NCBI GenBank assembly: GCA_001566295.1
Contig: KQ964246.1
Span: forward strand, 3,038,001 to 3,102,000
Length of the DNA: 64,000 bases
Direction of reading: 5' to 3'
Origin: Microdochium bolleyi
Taxonomy: Eukaryota > Ascomycota > Sordariomycetes > Xylariales > Microdochiaceae
Part shown: in pieces, positions 1-11,443 of the stretch
Layout: every line of letters starts with the position of its first letter
Position numbering within the stretch: position 1 is the first letter of the stretch
Translations under genes and position numbers: made by a program
Notes under the pieces: generated by a model
Seen by the model: the letters and a program-made list of their open reading frames with translations, nothing else
What the model was told of the DNA's origin: nothing
The model's database searches: none

Positions 1-329
1 CCATTCGCGTCCAAGGTGGCTACACGCCCTCGATCGCACCATCAGAGAGAAGCAATGTCGGCCTTCCGGGCCGTTACAGACCTGTCTCGAGCATGCCTGT
101 CGTGGATCCTATGGGACGCACATCGACCATGTCTGGTGCTCTATCCAGTCTGCCCCAGCAGCCCATGAGAGACAACACTCGCTCTCCGTTAGCGAACAAG
201 GGAAACGATGATGAGGACGACGACGATGAACAAGGCTGGGAGGCCATGAAGCAGAAGCGGGAGAAGAAGAAAGGCCTGTGGAGGACCAAGAAGAGCTTCG
301 GTGCTGAAATATCTGCCATGATCAAGTAA
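1..329 (+). CDS. 3' end of an unidentified gene
   Basis: This is the C-terminal part of a protein whose start lies left of the window. The frame is open from base 3 to a TAA at 327-329. The visible residues are Ser/Pro-rich and contain LPGRYRPVSS. They are followed by an acidic run of Asp/Glu and then a basic segment rich in Lys before the C-terminus SAEISAMIK-like (read as FGAEISAMIK). The low-complexity acidic-to-basic layout suggests a disordered tail. I do not recognise the family and assign no function. Confidence 0.6.
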   Translation, partial: IRVQGGYTPSIAPSERSNVGLPGRYRPVSSMPVVDPMGRTSTMSGALSSLPQQPMRDNTRSPLANKGNDDEDDDDEQGWEAMKQKREKKKGLWRTKKSFGAEISAMIK

Positions 330-840
330 ACCTTCGAGGCGATAAGTCATCCAGCGACTGTTCTTGCACTTGGGCAGTAGGCATAGCGCCACTCACCGAA
401 AACATCGCCACAAACACTTCATATTCCTGCCTGGATCTACGCGCACGGAGCCATGCACACATTGTACATCAGCCATATCGTATCATATACACCTGACATC
501 AACGGACTGGCAAGAACTTTGCAAGGCGTACGGGATTGCCTGTTTTTCAGTTTGTCATTTCCGAGACTTTGGACGGACGGAGCCAGCACGCGCACTTGAG
601 TGCGCCAAAACCTCAGCATTTCTCGATTGCGACGTACAAGCACCAGGATAGATTCAGAACGTACACCACGAGAACTATATGCATAATTGTTGGACGGTAG
701 TAATCTAATATATTGCATGCGGATTATCACTGGACTATACTCCGTTTGCGTCGTTCTGTCAGTCACATGAGAAAATGCTAGAGTGTGCAAGCCTTGCCCT
801 CAATGCGATGCAGCGTCAAATTCCCGTGGATTCTCTTTTT
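330..840. other. Intergenic, convergent 3' ends
   Basis: This stretch separates two convergent genes and probably holds both 3' UTRs. It is AT-richer than the flanking coding sequence around 660-780. No supported gene is visible. Confidence 0.5.
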
Positions 841-1561
841 CTACTCCAACTGGCCCTTGGCCCAGGCTCCCCTCTTGACACCCAGCTCGACCGCGGCAAG
901 GCCCCAATCCTCACCGTGATTGTGCGACCCGCTGGTCAGTCCCGCGCGGGCCTTAGCTTGGTCGTCGTTGAGCACGGTGAGGACGCCAAAGATGACGGGG
1001 ATGCTGAGGTCGAGGCCAACGCGCATGAGGCCCTGGGAGACGGCGTCGGAGATGTACTCAAAGTGCATTGTCTCGCCCTTGATGAGAACGCCGATGGCGA
1101 TGATGGCGTCGAAGGGCTGCGAGGCGAGCGTTGTCGAGGCTGACATGGCCGTCAGGTCGGTCGTGCTGCCGCCGAGCAGGTCGCCGGCCGAGGCGGTCGA
1201 GGAGTGGGATTGCTGCACTTGAGAAGCAGCGTAGAGTCTGTAAAGGGGCACGGCGAGTGTATAGTCAGTCTCAAAGGACTCTGGCTTGTGACGGTGAGGG
1301 GCGGGCTCTTTTCTTGGAGTTCGGCGATGCAGTGGTCTCGCCGACCCTGGCTCACCTCTGTACGGCAATGGGGAGTTCCCAAGCGCCTGGGACGGACTGG
1401 ACGACAATGTTGCTCTCCTTGACGCCGCAGGCTTGCAGCTTCTCGAGCGTGCCCTTGAGGAGCGGCTCGATGATGGTGGTGTTCCACCGGGCATGGACGA
1501 TGCCAATGCGCAGGCGGCTGCCGTCGTGCTCCTCCGGAGTCGGGCCTTTGAGTGACACCAT
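841..1561 (-). CDS. RIB4: 6,7-dimethyl-8-ribityllumazine synthase
   Basis: This enzyme condenses 3,4-dihydroxy-2-butanone-4-phosphate with the ribitylamino-pyrimidine in the penultimate step of riboflavin synthesis. There are two exons: 1356-1561 and 841-1237. The intron has a GTGAGC donor and a TTTACAG acceptor. The predicted protein is 200 aa and starts MVSLKGPTPEEHDGSRLRIG. Family signatures are visible: VHARWN, the substrate-binding VPGAWELPIAVQ, IAIGVLIKGETMHFEY and FGVLTVLNDDQAKARAG. A Ser/Thr-rich insertion of about 30 residues sits between QRLYAASQ and FDAIIAIG. It makes the protein longer than the yeast enzyme and is typical of filamentous-fungal versions. The ATG at 1561 was chosen because it places the known N-terminal block at the start; an upstream in-frame extension to 1669 is Pro-rich and looks like leader. 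Confidence 0.96.
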
Positions 1562-2398
1562 GACTACTATGAGAGGGTGTAGTGTGGCAGGGTGAGGTGT
1601 TGGAGCTTCGGGTGAGGTGGGTAGTGGGAGAGGTGGAGAGAGAGGACGTTCGTGGCTGGCGAGTGTCAAACAAGAAGCTTAAAGTACAAGCTCGGAGAGC
1701 TTACGACTGCAGGAACCAGTGAGATCGCTCAGCTGCTCAGGTGAGCTCGAGTCGTTGTGGCGGGGCATGCGAGATGGCGGGCTGCAGCTTGGAATGCGGG
1801 GCTGTGACGTCTGGAGCAGGTGTGCTTGACCCTGTTCCTGAATCCCCTGGCGTTGCCGGGTGCTGAGCCAAGGAGCGGCAGGGGGGAGTCTCACATCGCT
1901 GAAGACATCAAGATCTTGGAATGACTACCTTAAGGTACATTGTCCATTGGAGAACGTCCGAACCCTGGAAGAAATCAAAGTTGTTCTCAAACATGCACAA
2001 CCGCTTGTACCTGGATACCTACCTTACCCATAGTGCTTTCCATTGTACCGACGGGGTCCGTTTCTAGCAGTCGCTCTTTCCTCACTTGAGTAGCATGGCG
2101 GCCAGACCTTGCACCTTCCTCAGTGGAATCTGAGATTGGCCTCCCGCGTCTGACTGCCTAGGTTGTCCTGGGGTCTGGGTCCGTTGAAGTATGTGTAGTG
2201 AGACCGAAATTGTTCTGTTGTTCTATCTCAATGGGATTTTCTCCTACTCGACGCTTCTCGATCTGCCATCATTCTCTGTTGTGTTGCGGGGCCACAACTC
2301 TCAAGTACTGCCAACTGATCAAGCAGAACGACATTCAGCTACGATATTGTTCACTACAGACTTCCCATGTGACTCTTTCATCGGCTCATTCAACCACA
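1562..2398. other. Shared divergent promoter of RIB4 and the MutL homolog
   Basis: This is an 837-bp head-to-head intergenic region. It contains the palindrome ACCTTAAGGTAC near 1927-1938. It also contains an in-frame extension of the MutL ORF (from 2198) that lacks family similarity and is best read as 5' UTR. No gene is supported. Confidence 0.5.
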
Positions 2399-4585
2399 AT
2401 GGCTATTAGCCGCCTCCCGGACACTGCCTCACGGCGGCTCAGCTCCGTGTCGATCCCTAGTCCGGACGGGCTCGTCAAAGAGCTAGTTGACAATGCCATC
2501 GACGCACAGGCGAGTTCAGTCGAGGTGCTTGTGTCGCCCAACACCATTGACAAGATCGAGGTGCGTGATAATGGCAGTGGAATCCACCCTGATGACTTTC
2601 AATGTCTCGGCCGGCCTGGTTACACCAGCAAGCTGCGGAGCTTTGAGGAGCTTGACGTGGCATGCGGCACGACTCTCGGCTTTCGCGGCCAGGCTTTAGC
2701 CAGTGCAAGGTCTCAGGCCACTATATTCGTCACAACAAGACGGCCTGGTGAGCCTGTTGCAACCCGACTTGAGATCAACTCGGTGGAAGGCGGTGTATTG
2801 TCCCAGAGACCAACATCAGCACCTATTGGCACGACCGTCTGTGCCACTCGACTCTTCGGACAACTCGAAGTCCGCGCAAAATGCGCCGCCAAGGACGCAG
2901 TGAAGATTATCGCACGCATAAAGGAGCTCCTGATTGCATATGCCATGGCTCGTCCATCACTCCGACTGACGCTCAAAGTTGTGGGTAGCCCCAAAGCGAA
3001 CTGGATATACTCACCACAACCAGGCGCAACAGCAAAAGAGGCAATCCTACAGCTCTTCGGAGCAGACTGCCTTGCTGCTTGTTGTGAGAGGCATAACCAG
3101 AAAGAGACAGGTGCGGAAGCAGGAAGTCAATACTCACTCGAAGCACACTTGATCTCGCCCAAGCCGACGTCGGACTCCTCCACAATCCCGAAGAGGCCAT
3201 ACCTTTCTGTGGATGGCCGTCCTGTAGCAAATGGGAGAGGTACCATGAAGAAGTTAGTCACAATGTACAAGAAACATCTCGCAAACGTGGCAGACGGCGG
3301 CCCAACTTTCAAGCCGACGGGTCACTTCATGCGACTCAACATACGGTGCCCGCCGGGCAGCTACGATGCCAACATCGAGCCTTCAAAGGACAATGTGATC
3401 TTTCTCCGTGAGGACCTCATTCTTGATCAATTCGAAGCACTCTGTACAGGCTTGTACCAGATTCAGCGATCGCCGAGGGAAGATCTTACGACACTTCTCA
3501 CGCCTTTTGAAAGTCGACTTGAGCATTCATCAATGCCGTGCAGCGGAAATCTCACATTACCCCTCACACCACCTGAAAACGGACCTCGGAAGCCTTCCGT
3601 TCCAGGTCCTGTATCACCAGCCGATGGTGCGTTCCTCAAGGAGTTAGGACCCTGCGAACAGGCCCCGTGGATGCTCAACATGTCCGACGACTTCAACGAA
3701 TTCTCTCGTGGGCAGCCACCTCGCCAGACCTTCGCTCCTAACCTTCGGCCAACAACACCTTACCCGCCACATCCAGAGCGTCAGGCCGAGAAGCAGGAGC
3801 TACCGACTTTACGCCCTATCAACTTGAGACCTCGTGAACTGGAAGGATGTACAGCTAAAGATATCCCTGCACATGACCACGCACAGAACATGCAGCCGTG
3901 TCGGAATCCAGTCCAGAGCGCATCAACACCACCCAACAACACAGCAGTGCCGAAACTGCATTCAGTGAAGTATCGACGTCGTCCTCTCCTACCATGGACA
4001 CCACCTTCATCCGTCAGACACGCTTCCATGCCACAGCGTGCTCGCCAGGACCCGAGTGGCATGAACCAAACCACTATATGCTTCAGTGCGAATGGCCGCC
4101 CGAAGGTCCAACATAGAGGCTTCGTGCCCATTAACTCGAACAACCTAACAGAGACCCCGTTCCATGAGGTGATCAGCCCAACGGCAGAGGCGCTGCCTGA
4201 TACGTCAGTAGATTCGCCAGCGGAGACCACACTTGGTGGTGAAGACCCCAGAGCATATCTTCTACGCAGGCAGAAGTCGGTGGCCCAGCGACCGCACAAA
4301 TTGAGGCGATTGAAGAGTTGCCTGATGCCACTCGAAGTCATCCCAACCCAAGACCAACTACATGATCTGAGCTGTATAGCTATGATTAATATGCTGACCC
4401 TACAGGCATCCATGAAAGTCATGCAGAACTTCGATCAATACTTGGCAGATGGTGTCAATGCAGAGGGACTCGACATGAACATGACGGAGGCCCGTGCCAT
4501 CGAAGACAAAGTGAGGGAGCTGATTTCAGATGAAGCTGCCAACGTGAAGCTTGTGGGTTTGTTGAAAGGCAAGGCCTCGGAATGA
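2399..4585 (+). CDS. MutL-family mismatch-repair protein, MLH2-like
   Basis: This is a GHKL-ATPase MutL homolog acting in DNA mismatch repair or heteroduplex control, normally as a heterodimer with MLH1 in the nucleus. It is a single exon of 728 aa; the ATG at 2399 (context CACAATGG) puts the N-terminus at MAISRLPDTASRRLSSVSI. The ATPase motifs are ordered as in the family: KELVDNAIDA (residues about 29-38), DNGSGI, and GFRGQAL where GFRGEAL is usual. The transducer domain contains RPYLSVDGRPVANGRGT and the segment around NIEPSKDNVIF. From about residue 370 the protein is low complexity and Pro/Ser-rich. The C-terminal part lacks the DQHA(X)2E(X)4E endonuclease motif of PMS1/MLH3 proteins. 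That points to the non-endonuclease MLH2 (human PMS1) branch, but orthology is inferred. Confidence 0.85.
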   Translation: MAISRLPDTASRRLSSVSIPSPDGLVKELVDNAIDAQASSVEVLVSPNTIDKIEVRDNGSGIHPDDFQCLGRPGYTSKLRSFEELDVACGTTLGFRGQALASARSQATIFVTTRRPGEPVATRLEINSVEGGVLSQRPTSAPIGTTVCATRLFGQLEVRAKCAAKDAVKIIARIKELLIAYAMARPSLRLTLKVVGSPKANWIYSPQPGATAKEAILQLFGADCLAACCERHNQKETGAEAGSQYSLEAHLISPKPTSDSSTIPKRPYLSVDGRPVANGRGTMKKLVTMYKKHLANVADGGPTFKPTGHFMRLNIRCPPGSYDANIEPSKDNVIFLREDLILDQFEALCTGLYQIQRSPREDLTTLLTPFESRLEHSSMPCSGNLTLPLTPPENGPRKPSVPGPVSPADGAFLKELGPCEQAPWMLNMSDDFNEFSRGQPPRQTFAPNLRPTTPYPPHPERQAEKQELPTLRPINLRPRELEGCTAKDIPAHDHAQNMQPCRNPVQSASTPPNNTAVPKLHSVKYRRRPLLPWTPPSSVRHASMPQRARQDPSGMNQTTICFSANGRPKVQHRGFVPINSNNLTETPFHEVISPTAEALPDTSVDSPAETTLGGEDPRAYLLRRQKSVAQRPHKLRRLKSCLMPLEVIPTQDQLHDLSCIAMINMLTLQASMKVMQNFDQYLADGVNAEGLDMNMTEARAIEDKVRELISDEAANVKLVGLLKGKASE

Positions 4586-7129
4586 GCAAGACCAAGACCG
4601 CCGGGGAGGAATGGTATGATTACTGACCTTGGACGTACAATGTGCTGAACTACATCAAACTAACACAAACAAAGTATGGCGGCAACTCGCCCAGTGGATC
4701 GGGATGGTTGGCCTGCATGTAGATTGATAAGATGAACTAAATCTCACTAGCTATTCGACCAGCTTTGTTCGCATGTGTGACTGTCCTTCCAGTCCTTTTC
4801 ATTCGTGCCTCAAGGTGTTGTCTCCTGTGTGGATTGGAAAGCCTCGAAATGCTCCGAATGAGACGCCCAGAGCGGCAACATTCAGCTCTAGACTTGACAC
4901 GTCACTCTTGCCAATTATAGCAGCCAGGCAGATATCGTGCTTGGGCAGAAAGTGCACGAGGGCTGACAGTGTGATGGGGTAACGAGGGGATTTAGCGCCG
5001 GAGATGGGACTTGGGCTGCTTGAGGCTGCATCTTGAGTTTCGGACCTGGAGGTGGGAGGGGGATGGGAAACGGACGTTTGTGATAGGCGAGATGGTATGC
5101 GATGCGGTGTGTGTACTACATCAGGCACAGTCTGGATGGACAGCTCGTAGCATTTCTGCATTTCCTGATAGACTAACCGGTCCCAGCTTGGCAATCTTGC
5201 CCTCTAGCCTGAGATCGTGGGCTGCGGTATTCGCGATTGCCTGCTTTCAATGCTACCCTTTCCCCCCTTTCTCCATCCTGTCCCATCGCAATTGAGTTTG
5301 GCGAAGCCTTCCTTGCTTACTTTACCCATGGCGTCTGGGCACTAGCTGTGTCTGCAGTGTCATGTTCTGCATCCCTTTCGCCATGATCCGCAGCCGTGCT
5401 GCGCCAGACTGGGGAAAGGCCCGGCCCCATGCGCAAGACAAGGAGCGCATGTGGCTTGCGCAGAGAGGAGCTGTGGATAAGCAAGGTTGCGGATTGCCCT
5501 TTTCCTTTCGTAATACGAGGCTGGTTAGTAAGAGAAGCGCAGAAAATAGCATGCAGTCCACTCTTTCTTTGACAGGTGCGGGCGGATGAAGCAGAGCCCG
5601 AAATAAATATGACGAGCACTTGTCGATCTCTTCATGCTCGAGGGCTTTTGGAGCTGCTTCTGGCCCGCGACGTAAGCCGGCTATAAGAGCAGCGTGGTAT
5701 GGCCAGGGAGAAAGCAGCCTTGTCGCAACGCCGTCCGCATCGGGCGCGCCTGGCTGTTGCGTCGCCGCTTGTCATTCGCCAGTGCCCAGCTTGCCATGCT
5801 GGACGAGGGTGGGAATATGCAGCACTTTCCTTGGTGATGGGCCTGTCCTGAGCGGCGCAGACAAGCCCAAGACAATGCAGTACGTGTAGTCTAGAGGGTA
5901 TAGGTTGCCACGCACACACCAGGAGTTGAGGCGCCTGTTGCCGGCACTGAATACCTGGGACGGACTGGAAGCCGTGCAAGACACGCGCGCGGTGGGCCAA
6001 AGGTTGAGGCTGCCCGCGGAACAACGGCTCGTGAAGGCGACCCATGGACCCGGACATGCCCCACCGACAAGGTCGGTCTTGGGTTGGGATGATCGCAACA
6101 ACACGATACTCACTGCGTGTCGCGGGCCTGTGTGCATGTGGTAGTGGTGGACGTGCTCGTGCTTGTGCTCGTGCTCGTTCCGGTGCCTGCAATGTAGCTC
6201 GCCGAGCACCGACTGGAGGGCCAAGAGTGGAGGGCGCGGCTGTGCAGACCTGGTGCAGTACAGACGAGGACTTGTCGATGGTGTCGTTGGCATTGTACAG
6301 AGGAGGCGGAGGTGCCCTTTGCAGAAGTGCACGTGTGGCGGCACCAGAAACGTAGCGCCCAGCCACCAGATCAGCATGATCTTTGTCTGCGTTTCAGGTT
6401 CTTGGGGCTGCTCCCCAAGCTGCTGTCCGACGGGAGGGGAGGGCACCGGGGGCTGCCCGCTGCTGTGTATCTGTACACTGAGGAAGCAATTCTTTAGCAC
6501 CAGCCCGGGCTGCATCCACGGTCGGTTGTTTGTTTCCGGCGAGGTGAGGGCAGCCGCGAGAGCCCCTGCGTGCCCTGCCCTGCCCTGGCCGGTCAGAGCA
6601 GCTGGAGTTTGGCTGGCTGGCTGGTGCCTGCGGGCTCTCCGCCAGCAAGGTCCCACCCGCATCTCGTGTTCGAGCCGGCCGCTAACCCTCGCGGCGTACA
6701 GGCTGATGGTGCTGCGATTCCACCCATCGACGCCCGCCGCCCTCCTCGCCCTTCCAGCTACCATACTCCGTACTCTGTCTGCACTCTCTCCATCACCATC
6801 GCCCACACACGCCCTCGGACATCCCGCCCTCTCTAGCAGCCTTGGTCATCATCGTCTCCTCGCCACGCACCCGGTCTCCGCTCATCCATCGCCCTCGCTC
6901 ATCCGCTCCACGCACTTCGTCTTGCGACCCGGCACTTTGTGCGTCGCCACCATCTGCTCGCTCGACCACCACAATTCGGCTTGCGCCCAGACTCTCCTGG
7001 ATAGACGACTCCTCGGTCGACCCGTCGACGGGCATCTGCCTCTTCGACAAGATGCGGATCTAGCAGTTCCCGCCCAGACTTGCTGCCCGTATCCCGAGGG
7101 GCTCCGCGGCCTTCCATCCCGTCGCAACT
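4586..7129. other. Gene-poor interval, probable 5' region of the FLC/TRP-like gene
   Basis: No supported gene is visible in this 2.5-kb stretch. A minus-strand open frame at 4799-5194 (131 codons, no ATG at its start) shows no recognised motif. From about 5640 to 7100 the base composition is GC-rich, so long open frames exist in several frames at once, which is expected by chance. A (GTGCTC)-type repeat lies near 6153-6177. The pyrimidine-rich stretch 6720-6900 resembles a fungal 5' leader and fits transcription into the gene at 7130. Confidence 0.4.
6153..6177. repeat. Degenerate GTGCTC hexamer repeat
   Basis: About four imperfect copies of GTGCTC/GTGCTT lie in tandem. Read on the minus strand in one frame they give alternating His/Glu residues. 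No gene model includes them. Confidence 0.6.
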
Positions 7130-10100
7130 GTGATGGACTCGTCCGACATCTCCACGGTACACGACTGCCCCCACAGTGGTTGCCCGCCGTTCTCGCCTAC
7201 GATGTCGTGCTCCCCCGAGGATTCGAGCCGTGGTTCACGAGCGATCGACCAGAGACTCCTGTCACAGAGTGGAGGTTGTGCTTATCGTCAGCCACTGACC
7301 AAACAGCCCGCCCTGCGAACGATCCTCGGCCTGACGACTGCCTTACTTGCAGCGCAATCATGCGCAGTCCAGATCCCTTTCGAGAATTGCCTGGACTCGA
7401 ATTACATATACGACCGAGTACCTGAACCACATCTGCAATGGGTTCCCCTGTTTGTCGATGCGAAATTCGATCTCGAAAAGCCTGCACATAATCTCATGGT
7501 CACAGTCTGGGGCAATGTTACAGGCAGGACTACCGGGCCGTTGCCGCCACCAGGAAGCCCGTTATGGGATGACGACAACAATACAAACGGCAAGATAGTC
7601 GACAAGCCGGAACCAGATATCCCCAAACCCTTCTCCACAACTCTGGTCTCCAAGGTGGACGTCCTTACGTACGCCCAATATCCGCCGCACAAAGACTGGT
7701 TTTGCAAGAGCATTCTGAACGACACCTGCCCTGTCGGGCCAGTCTTCAACAAAACCGAATTGTAAGTTCCTAACAGCAACCCCGTGGAAAACTCCCGAGT
7801 GGAATTCTTACTGATCACCCACTAGGAATGGACCTATTGGCCTCCCGGCTTTCAATCTGTCTCACGACTTCTATGCATCGTATGCGTTCAGTTCATTCAA
7901 CCCGACGTTCATCATCTTGAATGGCAATTCGCAGAGCACGACCATTGGGTGCATTTCTGCTGTCGTGACGCCAAGCCTGGGCGGGTCTGCCAGCTTGATC
8001 AAGTACCTCACCTTGGCCGTACTTATTCTCGTTGGGCTGGCCACCGTCTTCGCTGCCATCTTCAGTCCTTGGGGTACGAGTAATGTTTTCCACTGGACTT
8101 CGAACTATGGCCGAGACCCCGATTTGCTGAGGTTGGTCACCCCTGGATTTGGCGACTGTCTCCAGTACATCCAGTTCATAGTGCTCACGGGCTCATTGAC
8201 CTTGGCGTACCCTGGCTTTTATCAACCAATAGTCGGACAAGGTGCGTGGTCGACGCTCGTCTTCAACGAGAGCTTTGTCACCACGAACGCAACATCTTAT
8301 CAGAGCCTGAGGGATGGCATCTACGTTCTCGACGGCGAATATGGTCTTCAGAGACTCGCTCAGCTGGTGGGACTAGCTAACGTGCAAGACATTTGGGCGG
8401 GCATGATGATCTGGCTGCTCGTCATACTCGGCACGGTTCTAGCTCTTATCCAGGTTGGATTTCTAGTCCGTTGGCTGCTGCGCTTCATCACAAACGACAC
8501 CGAAGAAGACCTCAGGGCGAAGAATGTACCCTTCTCGTTCGGCAACGTCATTCGCATTGTCTTCAATTACTTCCTCCTTCCCGTTGTCGCCATCTCAGCG
8601 TTTCAGCTCGTCGTTGCCGCGCAGTCCGCGTCCGCGCTCACGGCCATGGCGGCCATCACGATAGTTATCGTAATCGGCTTCGCGATGTGGCTGATGTTCT
8701 TCATCGTGAAAACAAGGCCTAGGGTTCACTTGTTTGACAACTTGCCGACAGTGCTGACATACGGACCACTATACAACACATATACGGACGAGGCCGCACC
8801 CTTTGCCATTGTCCCCATCGTCCTTAACATCCTCCGTGGCATAGCAATTGGAGCGGTGCAGCCGTCTGGACTCGCACAGCTAGTGATTCTCGCCATCTGC
8901 GAAGTGGTGTACATCCTGACACTTTACGCTATACGACCCTTTCATCCACCGACATCCATGAACCTTTACAACGCGACTCTTGCGGGACTACGCTTTCTGT
9001 CGGTAGTGCTCATGGTCGCATTCGTGCCCATGCTGGGAGTCACCGAGGGTACGAAGGGCTGGATTGGCTACGCCATCTTCCTCATTCACGCATGCGCCCT
9101 CCTCTTCATGTTCTGGCTCAATGCTTTGGCCACCATCATTGAAGTCGTCGCAAGATTATGCGGCGCCGGTGGTGATGACGTCAGTGGACAAACGAGAGGC
9201 GGTCTCCGAAAGATCTTTGGGGCACGCCAGCTGGCCAGACGCGTGGACCGCCACGGGGCGCAGTCACGTCAAAGTCAGCTCAGCACTGCAGCCATGCTTG
9301 ACACGGTCGAGTCCAGACGAGGGTACGGCCGGGTGAGAAGTGAGTCAGCCGCCGACATGGGAGTCATCGGGATTCAACAACGTAGCTCGAGTGCGCTTGA
9401 CGCAAGGAGTGTCGATGCGTACGCCACTGCCATGGGCGGCTTCACGCCCACTACCCCAGGCGAGGGCAGTACCTTCTCTTATCTGCCTCCAGGGCAGGCA
9501 ACTCGGCCACAAGGCATGCCTGAGTCGTATTATCGACAACCTCGGGCACGTCGCCGCACGATCGACGAGTTCGGCAGCCCAACTCCAACGAAGACAAGAG
9601 CTTCCATTGGTAGTGTTGACCTGACCGGGCGCCGCATGAGCCAGACAGCATTCGCAGACTCAGATATAGAGGGACCCTCTGGTCTGGGCAGTCCCGTGGG
9701 CCTCACTGCTTATGCGCCAGTGTTTACTCCTAGGGCTGATTACTCTACGCGCGAAGTTGATGACTATTATGGTATGCGAGGACCTGCGCTGAACTCGGAT
9801 TCACCAGGACGGAGGCTTGGTACAGGCCCTGCCGATCCTACAAGTTCTGTATCCGTTGCCGCAGGCTGGGTGAAAGGGCTTTTTGGGGCCAAGACGAAGG
9901 ACAAAGGCAAAGGCTTCGAGGTTGTGCGCAGTGCCAGAATGCCGCCGGCTATGCAGGCTAGAGGCGGTGCTTTCAGCGACGAGCCCCCTCCCGAAGGCAT
10001 CCCAGTGGCCATGGGAGTCATTCGTCATGGTCCCATCGATAGCGACGACGATGACGCCACGCCCAAGACGAACAGGAGCCGTGGCGATACTGTCGAGAGT

Positions 10101-10742
10101 GTCAAGGGCGGCCTTCTTGACGAGAATGGTGAGCCAAGAACACCCGCCGAGGTAGAGGACCTAGACCTCAAAGCATTGGGCATCACCAAAGAAGCCCCGG
10201 TGTTACCCGACCTCGATGCTGGTGAGAGTTTTGGCATACCCAGCAGATTTGCTTCCAGGGCCAGCACACACCCACGACACAAGGCCGTGATCGCTGCTGC
10301 AGCAGAGGACGAGGATATTCCGGATGTGCCGAGGAAGAGCTCCAAACGAAAGAGCACCAGCCCAATGGGAATACGCCCGGCCGACATGCCTACAGTGGGG
10401 GACCACCAGGAGCCTGTCGATCGCGAGAAGCAGGCTTACCTGCTCCCGGAAGCTGCAGCATCTACTTCGACGACTAGACTTCCTTTCGACCGGACTGCTT
10501 CGCAGAAACGCCTCTCGGGGTCGTCCACAGCACCGACCGATGACGGCGCCACCCCACTGCCGTCGGCGGGGTTCCGACGTGACCATAGCGGCGAAAGGCC
10601 CTCAAGCTTTGGGCATGTCCATCACCACAGCATCAGTAGAGTTGACCCTGACCAGCTGTTGGACCTGCTGGGAAGCTCTGCTGAAATTGTCGACGATCCG
10701 ACGAAGCCAAGCCCTCACTCATCTGTACACCGACGACGATGA
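7130..10742 (+). CDS. FLC/TRP-like polytopic membrane protein with ML-like domain
   Basis: The protein belongs to the fungal flavin-carrier/TRP-like (Pkd2-like) family. Yeast members (Flc1-3) sit in ER, Golgi or vacuole membranes and affect FAD transport, calcium homeostasis and cell-wall integrity. Exons are 7130-7761 and 7826-10742, giving 1182 aa. The intron has a GTAAGT donor, a CTGAT-type branch and an ACTAG acceptor. A hydrophobic signal-like stretch lies at about residues 63-80 (LRTILGLTTALLAAQSCA). It is followed by a lumenal ML-like domain with several N-glycosylation sequons, then about nine hydrophobic segments between residues 260 and 650. The last 500 residues are a disordered Ser/Pro/Asp-rich cytosolic tail. 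The 60-odd residues before the signal are unusual, so the start is uncertain: in-frame ATGs at 7130, 7133 and 7202 are all possible. The substrate cannot be deduced. Confidence 0.88.
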
Positions 10743-11443
10743 GGTCGGGGGCGCCAGGGCGACACAACAATAATTGCACTTACATATTATCACTGCTTGA
10801 CGTCTTTTTGGGTATTTAGCGATGGCGCCTCAAAACAAATCATTCTAAAGCGAGGGGATAACAGGTTAGAAGAGGAGGGTCCGTGTAAGGGCATTGTAGC
10901 GGACTACAGGTCCAGGTTAAGGTGGTTACATTTCTAGCATTTTCAGATACTAGGACGGGCCACTTCCCCCTTCCACAGCATAATGCTTATCATAGGTAGC
11001 AAACACAGCGGTTCAATCCTTTTTATATAATGTGTGGCCGATGCCGATGTGTAGGTCTGCGGCCGAGTCTGGAAGAACGTAGTCCGCCGTGCAATCTTGT
11101 CAAGTATCTCTCATAAGCCAGCTTGCTCGGCGTTGCGGCCCGCTGATGGCGTGAGAGCGGGGCCGGATTTCTCGTTCGGCTGCGCCCGAGATCGGCTGCA
11201 TGACCCCGGGGCGGGCGGCACAGCTGCACCGAAGCGGGACAACTTTCCTTCGGCTTGACACCAAAGTGAGTCAACTCACTCGGCCAGCGAGCCAGTTGCC
11301 AGGAGACTAGTACACCTTGTTGAGCGCCGAAAGGAAGAACGACATTGTACCATCACAAAGACCCCAAGTCTGCGTAGCTCTCTGCCCACAAGACCCTCGC
11401 ACACACGCGGCGCGCAACGAGTGACCCAGAGGTATCGACGATC
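10743..11443. other. Intergenic
   Basis: This holds the 3' UTR of the FLC/TRP-like gene and the promoter of the PLP-enzyme gene. The composition dips to AT-rich around 10780-11035. A GGTTCAATCC string at about 11009-11018 resembles a tRNA B box, but no cloverleaf can be folded around it. Confidence 0.45.

Noticed and set aside
2198..2398. N-terminal extension of the MutL homolog by 67 codons
   Set aside because: The extension has no family similarity and MAISRLP is the expected MutL N-terminus, so it is treated as 5' UTR.
5632..7425. Long open frames on both strands (for example 6163-7425 plus, 5772-6806 minus)
   Set aside because: They overlap each other in GC-rich DNA with few stops, show no domain or plausible start context, and one runs into the FLC/TRP-like exon in the wrong frame.
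10990..11030. tRNA-like B box GGTTCAATCC
   Set aside because: No T-stem pairing, A box or acceptor stem can be built around it; the following T-run alone is not enough.
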